Shown one piece after another: positions 20,918 to 30,365 of a DNA stretch of 64,000 nt. The DNA comes from Candidatus Pantoea soli (lineage in GTDB: Bacteria > Pseudomonadota > Gammaproteobacteria > Enterobacterales > Enterobacteriaceae). The notes beneath the pieces are model-generated. The model had not been told where the DNA came from, did not search any database, and worked only from the letters and a program-made list of their open reading frames with translations. Position numbers and translations under genes: made by a program. The number at the start of each line of letters is the position of its first letter. Positions within the stretch are counted from its first letter, which is position 1. The stretch is taken from NCBI RefSeq assembly GCF_007833795.1, contig NZ_CP032702.1, forward strand, positions 1,364,001-1,428,000, written 5' to 3'.

Positions 20918-21916
20918 ATGACACTTCGTCGTACCCCGACCCTATCGGTCATTATCCCTAACTGGAACTGCGCCCCGTGGCTGCCTGAAACCATGGATTC
21001 GCTGCTGCGTCAGTCTTCGCCAGCGGATGAAATCATCGTCATTGATGATGGTTCGCAGGATGACAGCGTCGCGTGGCTGAACGCCTTTGCCGCGCAGCAT
21101 CCGCAGGTGACGCTGCTGAGCGGCGAACGCGGCGGGGTGAGTGCGGCGCGCATGAAAGGCCTGGCGGCTGCAACGGGTGATTTCGTCTACTTTATGGATG
21201 CGGACGATTTTGTTTCTGCCGATCTGTTTGCTGATTTTCGTCGCGTGCAGGCGCGCCATGCCGACCTCGATCTGTTCTGCTTTGGTGCCAAAATGTTCTT
21301 TGATGTGCCTGCGCCGCAGCGCCAGTATCAGACCATTCATCAGCGCCACGTCAGCGGATTGCTGCCTGGCGGCAGCGCCACGCTGCGCACGCTGATGCAG
21401 CATCAGTCGGCGCACCGCGTGGTGTGGAGCAGCATCATCTCGCGCCGTCTGATTGATACGCTGCAGCTGGCGTTTCTGCCGATTCAGAACCACGAAGATG
21501 CGCCTTTTATGTTTGCGCTCTATATGCAGGCGCGCAGCCTTTACTGCACCAGCCAGAGCTACTACTACAAGCGCTTTATGCTGACTTCACTGTCGCAGAG
21601 CACGCGCGATTTTTCGTGGATCAAAAACTACTTTATCGCGCGCGGCAGCAGCGAGCAGTTCCTGCGCGATCGGCAGCTGCCGCTGGACGAAGCGCTGCTG
21701 GATGATTACTACCAGACGGTGATGCACGGCTGCCTGACGCAGATTCGCACCCACCGCATCGCAGTGCCGGAAGAGTGGCAACCGCAGGTCACCCGGCTGG
21801 TGCGTAAGGTACTGCAGCAGAGCGCGCGGCTGAAACTGCTGTGGTACTGCCCGCCGGTTTACCGTGGATTACAGGCCTGCCGCAACCGAATCGGACGCTA
21901 TTCCGCGCGGCGCTGA
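20918..21916 (+). CDS. Family 2 glycosyltransferase
   Basis: Inverting GT-A fold glycosyltransferase of 332 residues. The N-terminal domain shows LSVIIPNWNCAPWLPETMDSLL, EIIVIDDGSQDDS and the metal/nucleotide motif YFMDADDF (DxD) near residue 100. The region around NHEDAPF may include the catalytic acidic residue. The ATG at 20918 has an AGAGGA ribosome site. Together with the flippase it forms a small sugar-polymer cassette; the substrate is unknown. The C-terminus is basic (RNRIGRYSARR). Confidence 0.88.
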   Translation: MTLRRTPTLSVIIPNWNCAPWLPETMDSLLRQSSPADEIIVIDDGSQDDSVAWLNAFAAQHPQVTLLSGERGGVSAARMKGLAAATGDFVYFMDADDFVSADLFADFRRVQARHADLDLFCFGAKMFFDVPAPQRQYQTIHQRHVSGLLPGGSATLRTLMQHQSAHRVVWSSIISRRLIDTLQLAFLPIQNHEDAPFMFALYMQARSLYCTSQSYYYKRFMLTSLSQSTRDFSWIKNYFIARGSSEQFLRDRQLPLDEALLDDYYQTVMHGCLTQIRTHRIAVPEEWQPQVTRLVRKVLQQSARLKLLWYCPPVYRGLQACRNRIGRYSARR

Positions 21917-21955
21917 CCGCGATCAACACCGCCCGCTGCGGAGTAATTTACTTTT

Positions 21956-21983
21956 GCGCCAGAGCACCTTACCATTCTGGCGC
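21956..21983 (+). promoter_or_regulatory. Hairpin in the region upstream of pyrD
   Basis: GCGCCAGA and TCTGGCGC form a perfect 8-base stem with a 12-base loop, 54 bases before the pyrD start. No strong T run follows. It could be a weak terminator for the trio or part of a pyrD leader. It does not cover the pyrD ribosome site, so it is not the pyrC/pyrD-type switch hairpin. Confidence 0.35.
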
Positions 21984-22036
21984 ACAATTTCCCGTGCACC
22001 CGACTTTCACGAAGCTTTCGCCATTCAGGAGAGTGC

Positions 22037-23047
22037 ATGTTATATCCTATCGTCCGGCCGGCGCTGTTTAAACTCGATCCCGAGCGTGCGCACGAACTCA
22101 CCTTTCAACAGTTACGCTTTATCAGCGGCACGCCGCTGGAAGGGCTGATTCGCCAGTCGCTGCCGTCCCGCCCGGTTTCCTGCATGGGACTGACGTTTCC
22201 GAATGCGCTGGGCCTGGCTGCCGGGCTCGATAAAAACGCAGAGTGCATTGATGCATTCGGTGCCATGGGCTTTGGCTTTGTGGAAGTGGGCACGGTCACG
22301 CCGCGCGCTCAGCCGGGCAATGATAAGCCGCGCATGTTCCGTCTGGTGGAGGCGGAGGGCATTATTAACCGCATGGGCTTTAATAATCACGGCGTCGATC
22401 ATCTGATTGAGAATGTAAAAAAGGCGCGCTTCAGCGGTATTCTCGGCATTAATATTGGCAAAAATAAAGATACGCCGGTCGAGCAGGGCAAAGACGATTA
22501 TCTGATCTGTATGGAAAAGGTCTATGCGCATGCCGGTTATATTGCCGTCAATATCTCGTCGCCAAATACGCCGGGATTACGCACGCTGCAATATGGCGAA
22601 GCGCTGGATGATTTGCTGTCTGCCATCAAATTAAAACAGCGTGCGCTGCAGGAAAGACACCTGAAATATGTGCCGGTGGCGGTAAAAATCGCGCCGGATC
22701 TGTCAGAAGAAGAATTGATTCAGGTTGCTGATAGTTTAGTTCGCCATAACATTGATGGCGTGATCGCGACAAATACGACGCTGGATCGCGCGCTGGTCAG
22801 CGGGCTGAAATATGCCGACGAAGCGGGAGGATTAAGCGGCCGCCCGGTGCAGTCCCGCAGTACCGAAGTGATCCGCCGTCTGGCACAGGAGCTGCAGGGG
22901 CGCCTGCCGATTATCGGCGTGGGCGGCATTGATTCGCTGACGGCAGCGCGGGAAAAAATCGCCGCCGGCGCGACGCTGGTCCAGATATACTCCGGCTTTA
23001 TTTATAAAGGTCCGTCGTTAATTAAAGACATTGTTACCCACCTCTAA
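22037..23047 (+). CDS. pyrD: Dihydroorotate dehydrogenase (quinone), class 2
   Basis: Membrane-associated flavoenzyme that oxidises dihydroorotate to orotate in pyrimidine synthesis, passing electrons to quinone. The 336 residues equal E. coli PyrD. The N-terminal amphipathic helices ([21 protein letters not shown]) mark the class 2 type. Other motifs are GLAAGLDKN, the active-site loop [11 protein letters not shown], and the FMN-binding GVGGIDS. An AGGAG ribosome site precedes the ATG. The gene supplies a pathway opposite to the rut uracil-degradation operon further on. Confidence 0.97.
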   Translation: MLYPIVRPALFKLDPERAHELTFQQLRFISGTPLEGLIRQSLPSRPVSCMGLTFPNALGLAAGLDKNAECIDAFGAMGFGFVEVGTVTPRAQPGNDKPRMFRLVEAEGIINRMGFNNHGVDHLIENVKKARFSGILGINIGKNKDTPVEQGKDDYLICMEKVYAHAGYIAVNISSPNTPGLRTLQYGEALDDLLSAIKLKQRALQERHLKYVPVAVKIAPDLSEEELIQVADSLVRHNIDGVIATNTTLDRALVSGLKYADEAGGLSGRPVQSRSTEVIRRLAQELQGRLPIIGVGGIDSLTAAREKIAAGATLVQIYSGFIYKGPSLIKDIVTHL

Positions 23048-23058
23048 GACATTTCTCA

Positions 23059-23082
23059 CTTTCCCCGGCCGGGGGGTTTATT
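23059..23082 (+). terminator. Probable terminator of pyrD
   Basis: TTCCCCGGCCGGGG followed by GGTTTATTT. The stem is only four G-C pairs around GGCC, so strength is uncertain. Confidence 0.4.
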
Positions 23083-23276
23083 TCTCCCTTCGGCTCATTT
23101 ATATTTTGTGCTGCTGAAGCATTTTTCAGCTTTTCCTTAAGGCTATTTTGTTTAATTTTAGCGCCATGTCATCCTGATTAATTCGGGTTTCCGCTCGCCG
23201 CGCGGTGCCCCCGACCGCCTGAGGCGGCAGCGAAATTAAGCGGGGTTTAGCGCAGCGATAAACCACAGGGCACATC

Positions 23277-23819
23277 ATGAAAATAAAACCGGACGACAAC
23301 TGGCGCTGGTATTTTGACGCAGAGCATGACCGCATGATGCTTGATCTGGCCGACGGAATGTTATTCCGCTCACGTTTCTCGCGTAAAATGCTGACGCCCG
23401 ATGCTTTTAACGAAACAGGTTTTTGCGTGGATGACGCCGCGCTCTATTACACCTTCGAAGAACGCTGCCGGCTGAGCGGACTAAAAGGGCACCAGCGCGC
23501 AGAGCTGGTGCTGAACGCGCTAGTGGCCAGCCGCTTCCTGAAACCGCTGATGCCAAAAAGCTGGCACTTTACCAGCCATGCGCACAGCTGGCAGCCGGTG
23601 CCGGGCGATATGGTGGCGGTAACGCTGGCCGACAGCGGCGAACAGGCGCAGCTGCTGGTGGTGGAGAGCGGTGAAAATGCCGCGCTGTGCCTGCTGGCGC
23701 AGGATGCTCTGACGGTGGCCGGGAAAGGAATGCAGCTGGGCGATGCGATCAAAATCATGAACGATCGTCTGCAGCCGCAGCTGCAGGAGCAGACCGCCCA
23801 CTACGCGCGGGCAGTCTGA
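23277..23819 (+). CDS. zapC: Cell division protein ZapC
   Basis: Cytoplasmic FtsZ-associated protein that promotes lateral bundling of FtsZ filaments at the division ring. The 180 residues match the family length, and the N-terminus [25 protein letters not shown] is strongly conserved. It sits between pyrD and ycbX as in E. coli. A 10-base stem (CAGACCGCCC/GGGCAGTCTG, 23790-23818) covers its last codons and stop. Confidence 0.95.
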   Translation: MKIKPDDNWRWYFDAEHDRMMLDLADGMLFRSRFSRKMLTPDAFNETGFCVDDAALYYTFEERCRLSGLKGHQRAELVLNALVASRFLKPLMPKSWHFTSHAHSWQPVPGDMVAVTLADSGEQAQLLVVESGENAALCLLAQDALTVAGKGMQLGDAIKIMNDRLQPQLQEQTAHYARAV

Positions 23820-23822
23820 GCG

Positions 23823-24932
23823 TCAGGTCAGTTCGATATCGCCCGCCGGAATGCAGCTGCAGCTGAGAATCGTGCCGTCGGCGCGCACCGCGCTCTGTTT
23901 CAGCGCGTTGACTTCTCCGGACAGCAGCGTCACTTTGCAACTGCCACACAAACCAGCACGGCAGGAGTAGGGAATGCGGAAGCCCTGCATCTCCAGCTGC
24001 TCCAGCAGCACCTGCTGATTATCCCCGGTAAAGGTCGAGCCCTGATAGCCGATCGTCACCGCAGCCCGATCGCTGCGTTGCACGGCCAGCGTTTCCATCT
24101 TTGCGCCCGCTCCGTAAGCGCGTGGCGTCTGCCGCTCCAGAACTTCGACAGTGTCGCCGGTGCGGATAATGCCGCTGTTCAGCGCAATCAGATTCAGACC
24201 GAAATCGATATCACCGCTGCCGTCCTGCGCGCTGCGAAAACGCTGCAGCGTGGTCAGCGGTTCGCCGTCCGGATGTTTGCGTCCGCTCTCGGTACCTACG
24301 GTGGTAAACACACAGCGGCTGCACGGCTTGGGCATTTCAAACACCACCCCGCCAATTTTCAGTCGCTTCCAGCTGTCCTCTTCCCAGGCCTGCGCGCCGC
24401 TGATGACCAGGTTTGGCCGGAACTGCTCCACGCGAACGCTGGCCGGACAGCGCTGCTGCAGATCCTGCAGTGACGCCATATTCACCAGCAGATAGGGAAA
24501 ACCATCGGCAAAACTGAGCGGCACCGCATCGAAGCGCTTTACGCGCCGCGTCAGCTCGGTACCGACCCAGCGCAGCTGCACCGCGCGCGGAAAAAACTGA
24601 CTCAGCCACTGGTTGATGGCCGCGGGCGCGATGCGCGCGGTGAAATGGTTCCCCCACACTTCCGTGGGCGCCGGGTGCGCGGCGAAATCATCAAAGCGGA
24701 TCAGCGCCTGGCTGCCGTCCGGCGCGGTGAGAAACAGCCCGTCCGGCAGCAGCGCTGGCGTAAAACGCACCATCTCCGGAAACTGCCGCGCGGTAATAAA
24801 GGTGCCGTCCGGTTCGGTGAGCATAAAGATGCGATCAAACGCCAGCCCACTTTCCTGCACCTGCGCGTGCGACAGTTGCAAACCGCGCATGGATTTGACC
24901 GGGTGAATAAACAGGCGAGAGAGCGTAATCAT
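23823..24932 (-). CDS. ycbX: MOSC and 2Fe-2S domain protein YcbX
   Basis: Molybdenum-cofactor-linked reductase implicated in detoxifying N-hydroxylated base analogues. The 369 residues, the same as E. coli, contain an N-terminal MOSC N-lobe ([11 protein letters not shown]), a MOSC domain with the conserved Cys in [10 protein letters not shown], and a C-terminal plant-type ferredoxin domain with cluster ligands in CRAGLCGSC and a later CSC. It converges on zapC with a three-base gap. Confidence 0.95.
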   Translation of the reverse strand: MITLSRLFIHPVKSMRGLQLSHAQVQESGLAFDRIFMLTEPDGTFITARQFPEMVRFTPALLPDGLFLTAPDGSQALIRFDDFAAHPAPTEVWGNHFTARIAPAAINQWLSQFFPRAVQLRWVGTELTRRVKRFDAVPLSFADGFPYLLVNMASLQDLQQRCPASVRVEQFRPNLVISGAQAWEEDSWKRLKIGGVVFEMPKPCSRCVFTTVGTESGRKHPDGEPLTTLQRFRSAQDGSGDIDFGLNLIALNSGIIRTGDTVEVLERQTPRAYGAGAKMETLAVQRSDRAAVTIGYQGSTFTGDNQQVLLEQLEMQGFRIPYSCRAGLCGSCKVTLLSGEVNALKQSAVRADGTILSCSCIPAGDIELT

Positions 24933-25028
24933 CGGAACTCCGTGCGGACAAAAAAAAGCTAACTTTATGACATAGGACGCCGATTCGCTATAATGCGCAA
25001 CAATTTTAGCAAGAGTATAAGTGACGAT

Positions 25029-27146
25029 ATGAATTCTCTGTTTGCCAGTACGGCGCGTGGGCTCGAAGAGCTGTTAAAAACTGAGCTGGACGCGCTGGGT
25101 GCGCAGGATTTGCAGGTGGTGCAGGGCGGCGTCCACTTCCGCGCCGACGACCGCGTAATGTACCAAAGCCTGCTGTGGAGCCGTCTGGCTTCGCGTATTT
25201 TGCTGCCGCTGGGAGAATTTGGCGTCTGGAGCGATCTCGATCTCTACGTGGGTGCGCAGAGCATTCCGTGGACAACGTTATTTGACAGCGATACCACGTT
25301 CGCGATCCATTTCAGCGGCACCAATGACGTCATCCGTAACAGTCAGTTTGGCGCGCTGCGTATTAAAGATGCCATCGTAGACAGCTTTACCCGACAGAAC
25401 CTGCCGCGTCCGAGCGTAGACCGCGAACAGCCGGGCATTCGTATCAATGCCTGGCTGAATAAAGATCGCGTCAGCATCGCGCTGGATCTGAGCGGCGATG
25501 CGCTGCACCAGCGCGGCTACCGGCAGCAGACCGGGCAGGCCCCGCTGAAAGAGAACCTGGCGGCGGCCATTGTGCTGCGCTCCGGCTGGCAAAACGGCAC
25601 GCCGCTGGTCGATCCGATGTGCGGCTCCGGTACGCTGCTGATCGAAGCGGCGCTGATCGCCTGCGATCGCGCGCCCGGGCTGCTGCGTTCGCGCTGGGGC
25701 TTTACCCGCTGGAAGCAGCACAACAGCGAACTGTGGCAGACGCTGCGCAGTGATGCCCTGCAGCGCGCGCGCGCCGGTACCGCAGCCACAACGTCGCGCT
25801 TCTTTGGTTACGATAACGATGGCCGCGTGCTGGAGTGGGCGCGAGCCAATGCGCGCCGTGCCGGCGTGGCTGAGCTGTTTACCTTTGCACAGCAGGACGT
25901 GCTGAAGCTGAACAATCCGTTGCCGGATGCAGCCATCGCCGGCACGGTGCTGAGTAACCCGCCTTACGGCGAGCGTCTGGAAAGTGAACCGGCGCTGATC
26001 GCCCTGCACAGCCAGCTGGGGCGTATCATGAAGCAGCATTTCGGCGGCTGGAACCTGTCGCTGTTCAGCGCCTCGCCAGCGCTGCTGAGCTGCCTGCAAC
26101 TGCGCGCCGAGCGCCAGTTCAAAGCGAAAAACGGTCCGCTGGAGTGCGTGCAGAAAAATTACCGTCTCGCGGCCAGCAACGCGGAAGGGGCGGCGCAAAT
26201 CGCCGAAGATTTCGCTAACCGCCTGCGTAAAAACATGAAGAAGCTGGATAAGTGGGCGCGACAGTCCGGTATCGAATGCTATCGCCTGTACGATGCCGAT
26301 CTGCCGGAATATAACGTCGCCGTCGACCGCTACGCCGACTGGGTGGTGATTCAGGAGTATGCGCCGCCCAAAACCGTGGATGCGGACAAAGCGCGCCAGC
26401 GGCTGTTTGATGTGATTAGCGCGACGCTGAGCGTGCTGGCGCTGCCGGCAAATCGGCTGGTGCTGAAAACCCGCGAACGGCAAAAAGGCAAAAGCCAGTA
26501 TCAGAAACTCGGCGAAAAGGGCGAATTTATCGAGGTGCAGGAGTTCAATGCGCGCCTGCTGGTGAACCTGACCGATTATCTTGACACCGGCCTGTTCCTT
26601 GATCACCGCATTGCGCGGCAGATGCTGGGCAACATGAGCGCGGGCAAAGATTTCCTTAACCTGTTCTCCTACACCGGCAGCGCCAGCGTGCATGCCGGGC
26701 TGGGCGGCGCGAAGTCCACTACCACGGTGGATATGTCGCGCACTTACCTGGAGTGGGCAGAGCGCAACCTGCGTCTCAATGGCTTAACCGGCCGCCAGCA
26801 TCGCCTGATGCAGGCCGATTGCCTGAGCTGGCTGCGCGAAAGCGATGAGCAGTTTGATCTGATCTTTATCGATCCGCCGACGTTTTCCAACTCCAAGCGG
26901 ATGGAGGACGACTTTGACGTCCAGCGCGATCACCTGATGCTGATGCAGAACCTGAAGCGTCTGCTGCGGCGCGGCGGCACCATTATGTTCTCCAATAACA
27001 AGCGCGGCTTCAAAATGGACCTCGATGGCTTACAGCGTCTGGGTCTGCAGGCGCAGGAAATCACCCAGAAAACGCTGTCGCAGGACTTTGCGCGCAATCG
27101 TCAAATTCACAACTGCTGGCTGGTCAGCCACGCCGGTAAGGAATAA
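25029..27146 (+). CDS. rlmL: 23S rRNA methyltransferase RlmKL (bifunctional)
   Basis: Fused enzyme whose N-terminal half makes m2G2445 and whose C-terminal half makes m7G2069 in 23S rRNA. The 705 residues contain a THUMP domain after [17 protein letters not shown]. The first Rossmann methyltransferase has [13 protein letters not shown] and the catalytic NPPYGER. The second has [14 protein letters not shown] and [10 protein letters not shown]. The start at 25029 is chosen because it matches E. coli; a longer in-frame start at 24993 would add 12 unsupported residues. It is followed by uup after five bases. Confidence 0.97.
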   Translation: MNSLFASTARGLEELLKTELDALGAQDLQVVQGGVHFRADDRVMYQSLLWSRLASRILLPLGEFGVWSDLDLYVGAQSIPWTTLFDSDTTFAIHFSGTNDVIRNSQFGALRIKDAIVDSFTRQNLPRPSVDREQPGIRINAWLNKDRVSIALDLSGDALHQRGYRQQTGQAPLKENLAAAIVLRSGWQNGTPLVDPMCGSGTLLIEAALIACDRAPGLLRSRWGFTRWKQHNSELWQTLRSDALQRARAGTAATTSRFFGYDNDGRVLEWARANARRAGVAELFTFAQQDVLKLNNPLPDAAIAGTVLSNPPYGERLESEPALIALHSQLGRIMKQHFGGWNLSLFSASPALLSCLQLRAERQFKAKNGPLECVQKNYRLAASNAEGAAQIAEDFANRLRKNMKKLDKWARQSGIECYRLYDADLPEYNVAVDRYADWVVIQEYAPPKTVDADKARQRLFDVISATLSVLALPANRLVLKTRERQKGKSQYQKLGEKGEFIEVQEFNARLLVNLTDYLDTGLFLDHRIARQMLGNMSAGKDFLNLFSYTGSASVHAGLGGAKSTTTVDMSRTYLEWAERNLRLNGLTGRQHRLMQADCLSWLRESDEQFDLIFIDPPTFSNSKRMEDDFDVQRDHLMLMQNLKRLLRRGGTIMFSNNKRGFKMDLDGLQRLGLQAQEITQKTLSQDFARNRQIHNCWLVSHAGKE

Positions 27147-27151
27147 GTTTT

Positions 27152-29065
27152 ATGTCACTGATCAGTATCCATGGCGCTTACCTCTCCTTCAGCGATGCGC
27201 CGCTGCTGGATAACACCGAGCTGCACATTGAAGAGGGCGAGCGCGTTTGTCTGGTGGGCCGCAACGGCGCCGGCAAATCCACGCTGATGAAAATCATTAA
27301 CGGTGAACAGCCGCTGGACGATGGCCGCATTATTTACGAACAGGATTTGATTGTGGCGCGTCTGCAGCAGGATCCGCCGCGTAACATCACCGGTTCCGTC
27401 TATGACTTTGTCGCCGAAGGCGTTGCCGAGCAGGCTGAGCATCTTAAGGCTTATCACGCGATTTCCCATCTGGTGATGGACGATCCCAGCGAGAAAAACC
27501 TCAACGAAATGGGGCGACTGCAGTCTATTCTCGATCACCAGAACCTGTGGCAGCTGGATACGCGCATCAATGACGTGCTGCAGCAGATTGGTCTGCAGCC
27601 GGACACGGAGCTCTCTTCGCTTTCCGGCGGCTGGCTGCGTAAAGCGGCGCTGGGGCGTGCGCTGGTCAGCAACCCGCGCGTGCTGATGCTCGACGAGCCC
27701 ACCAACCACCTTGATATTGAAACCATCGACTGGCTGGAAAATTTCCTCAAAACCTTCACCGGCAGCATCGTGTTTATTTCGCACGACCGTTCGTTTATCC
27801 GCAATATGGCGACACGCATTGTCGATCTCGATCGCGGCAAGCTGGTTTCCTGCCCGGGTGATTACGATCAGTTCCTGCTGGGCAAAGAAGAAGCGCTGCG
27901 CGTGGAAGAGATGCAGAATGCCGAGTTTGACCGCAAGCTGGCGCAGGAAGAGGTGTGGATCCGTCAGGGCATCAAGGCGCGTCGTACCCGTAACGAAGGC
28001 CGCGTCCGCGCGCTGAAAGCCCTGCGCCGGGAGCGCTCCGAACGTCGCGACGTGATGGGCAAAGCCAATATGCAGGTGGGTGAAGCGGCACGCTCCGGCA
28101 AGATTGTGTTTGAGCTGGAAAACGTGGATTACAGCGTTGACGGTAAAACGCTGGTGAAAGACTTTTCCGCGCAGGTGCAGCGTGGCGACAAAATTGCGCT
28201 GATTGGCCCGAACGGCTGCGGCAAAACCACGCTGCTGCGCCTGATGCTGGGCCAGCTGAAGGCGGATGCGGGCCGCGTCCACTGCGGTACCAAGCTGGAA
28301 ATCGCCTACTTCGACCAGCACCGCGCGGAGCTGGACCCGGATAAAACCGTGATGGATAACCTGGCGGAAGGCAAGCAGGAAGTGATGGTGAACGGTAAAC
28401 CGCGCCATGTGCTGGGCTATCTGCAGGACTTCCTGTTCCATCCGAAACGCGCCATGACGCCTGTGCGCGCGCTTTCGGGGGGCGAGCGCAACCGTCTGCT
28501 GCTGGCCCGTCTGTTCCTGAAACCCAGCAACCTGCTGATTCTTGATGAACCGACCAACGATCTGGACGTCGAGACGCTGGAGCTGCTGGAGGAGCTGGTG
28601 GACGGTTATCAGGGCACCGTTTTACTTGTCAGCCACGATCGTCAGTTCGTGGATAACACCGTGACTGAGTGCTGGATCTTCGAGGGCAATGGTGAAATCG
28701 GTGCATTTGTTGGCGGCTACCACGATGCACAGCAGCAGCGCGCCGCGTATAAGCAAACCCGTTCAGCCACGGTGAAACCGGCCGCCGCCACAGCGAAAAC
28801 GGCAGAAAAAAACGAGGCGCCGAAACGCAGCGCGGGCAAACTGAGCTATAACTTAACGCGCGAACTCGAACAGCTGCCGCAAAAACTGGAGCAGCTGGAA
28901 ACGCAAATCGGTGCGTTACAGGCGCAGATGAGCCATCCGGACTTCTTCAGCCAGCCACACGATAAAACCCAGCCGGTGCTGGACGCGCTTGCCGAGGCTG
29001 AGCAGGCGCTTGAAACCGCGTTCGAACGCTGGGAAGAGCTGGAAGCGCTGAAAAACGGCGCATAA
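27152..29065 (+). CDS. uup: ABC-F ATPase Uup
   Basis: Cytoplasmic ABC-F family ATPase that acts on ribosomes and affects transposon excision and replication-linked processes. The 637 residues have two ABC domains: Walker A GRNGAGKST and GPNGCGKTT, signatures LSGGWLRKAALG and LSGGERNRLLLA, Walker B LMLDEPTNHLD and LILDEPTNDLD. A C-terminal coiled coil rich in Glu/Gln follows. There is no membrane domain. It starts five bases after rlmL and precedes pqiABC. Confidence 0.96.
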   Translation: MSLISIHGAYLSFSDAPLLDNTELHIEEGERVCLVGRNGAGKSTLMKIINGEQPLDDGRIIYEQDLIVARLQQDPPRNITGSVYDFVAEGVAEQAEHLKAYHAISHLVMDDPSEKNLNEMGRLQSILDHQNLWQLDTRINDVLQQIGLQPDTELSSLSGGWLRKAALGRALVSNPRVLMLDEPTNHLDIETIDWLENFLKTFTGSIVFISHDRSFIRNMATRIVDLDRGKLVSCPGDYDQFLLGKEEALRVEEMQNAEFDRKLAQEEVWIRQGIKARRTRNEGRVRALKALRRERSERRDVMGKANMQVGEAARSGKIVFELENVDYSVDGKTLVKDFSAQVQRGDKIALIGPNGCGKTTLLRLMLGQLKADAGRVHCGTKLEIAYFDQHRAELDPDKTVMDNLAEGKQEVMVNGKPRHVLGYLQDFLFHPKRAMTPVRALSGGERNRLLLARLFLKPSNLLILDEPTNDLDVETLELLEELVDGYQGTVLLVSHDRQFVDNTVTECWIFEGNGEIGAFVGGYHDAQQQRAAYKQTRSATVKPAAATAKTAEKNEAPKRSAGKLSYNLTRELEQLPQKLEQLETQIGALQAQMSHPDFFSQPHDKTQPVLDALAEAEQALETAFERWEELEALKNGA

Positions 29066-29081
29066 CGCAGAGGGAGCCAGC

Positions 29082-30365
29082 ATGTGTGCAACGCCGCAGG
29101 CGCAGCATTGGATGCTTTGTCCACAATGTGATTTAACCGTCAAGCTGCCCGCCATCCCGGCGGGCAGCCGCGCGCGTTGCCCGCGCTGCCACACGACGCT
29201 GGTGGCGAACTGGCATGAACCGCGTAAACGTCCCACCGGCTATGCGCTGGCCGCACTGTTCATGCTGCTGCTGGCGAATCTGTTTCCCTTTATCGCTATG
29301 CACGTTGCCGGGCTGAGCAGTCAGATATCGCTGATGGCCATTCCGCAGGTGATGGTGCGTGAAGATTACCGCAGCCTGGCCACGCTGTTTCTGCTGTTTG
29401 TCCAGGGCATTCCGGCGGCCTGCATGATCATCATTCTGCTGCTGGTGAACCCGGTGCGTCTGCCGCACAGTCTGCGGCTCGCGCTGGCGCGCACGCTTTT
29501 TCAGCTGCGCAGCTGGGGCATGGCCGAAATTTTCATGGCGGGCGTGCTGGTCAGCTTCGTCAAGCTGATGGCGTATGGCGAAATCGGCCTCGGTACCAGC
29601 TTCTGGCCGTGGTGTCTGTTCTGCGTGCTGCAGCTGCGCGCCTTTCAGTGCGTCGATCGCCGCTGGGTCTGGCAGCGCATCGATCCGCTGCCGCCGTTGC
29701 CGCTTTCGCCGCGGGCTGGCGTCAGCGGTCTGAAGCAGGGGCTGCGCAGCTGCCCGTGCTGCACAGCGATACTGCCTGCTGCACAGCCGCATTGCCCGCG
29801 CTGCGGTGTGAAAGCCGCCCCGCGCCGCCGGCATAGCCTGCAGTGGACGCTGTCGCTGCTGCTGACTTCATTGATGCTCTATATCCCGTCTAATATTCTA
29901 CCGATCATGGTGACGGAAACGCTCGGCTCGCAATATCCCTCTACTATCATGGCCGGGGTGATTCTGCTGTGGAGTGACGGCTCATGGCCGGTGGCACTGG
30001 TGATTTTTATCGCCAGTATTATGGTGCCCTCGCTGAAAATGGTGGCGATTGGCTGGCTGTGCTGGCACGCCAGTGGCCGCGGCCGGCGCGACGGTGAAAA
30101 AATGCACCTGATTTATGAGGTGGTGGAATTTGTTGGCCGCTGGTCAATGATTGATGTGTTTGTCATCGCTGTCCTTTCTGCGCTGGTGCGCATGGGGCAG
30201 CTGATGAATGTTTATCCCGCGCCAGGTGCGCTGCTGTTTGCGCTGGTAGTGATACTGACCATGTTCGCTGCCATGGCGTTTGACCCGCGCCTGATTTGGG
30301 ATCGCTTACCAGAAACTGAACCTGAGGAGCCGCGCCTTGACGGACAACCCCCACGGCATTGCTAA
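29082..30365 (+). CDS. pqiA: Intermembrane transport protein PqiA
   Basis: Inner-membrane partner of the PqiABC lipid-transport complex between inner and outer membranes. The 427 residues have two homologous halves, each opening with a zinc-ribbon pair of CxxC motifs (CPQC and CPRC near residues 10-35; CPCC and CPRC mid-protein) followed by about four membrane segments. The motif EVVEFVGRWSMIDVFVIAVLSALV lies near the end. Its 3' end overlaps the start of pqiB by 29 bases. In E. coli this operon is paraquat-inducible through SoxS. Confidence 0.95.
   Translation: MCATPQAQHWMLCPQCDLTVKLPAIPAGSRARCPRCHTTLVANWHEPRKRPTGYALAALFMLLLANLFPFIAMHVAGLSSQISLMAIPQVMVREDYRSLATLFLLFVQGIPAACMIIILLLVNPVRLPHSLRLALARTLFQLRSWGMAEIFMAGVLVSFVKLMAYGEIGLGTSFWPWCLFCVLQLRAFQCVDRRWVWQRIDPLPPLPLSPRAGVSGLKQGLRSCPCCTAILPAAQPHCPRCGVKAAPRRRHSLQWTLSLLLTSLMLYIPSNILPIMVTETLGSQYPSTIMAGVILLWSDGSWPVALVIFIASIMVPSLKMVAIGWLCWHASGRGRRDGEKMHLIYEVVEFVGRWSMIDVFVIAVLSALVRMGQLMNVYPAPGALLFALVVILTMFAAMAFDPRLIWDRLPETEPEEPRLDGQPPRHC

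Noticed and set aside
25278..26693. A 471-codon open frame antisense to rlmL.
   Set aside because: It is a GC-driven shadow of a well-supported gene, has no ribosome site or recognised domain, and its composition is atypical (His/Arg/Gln-rich).
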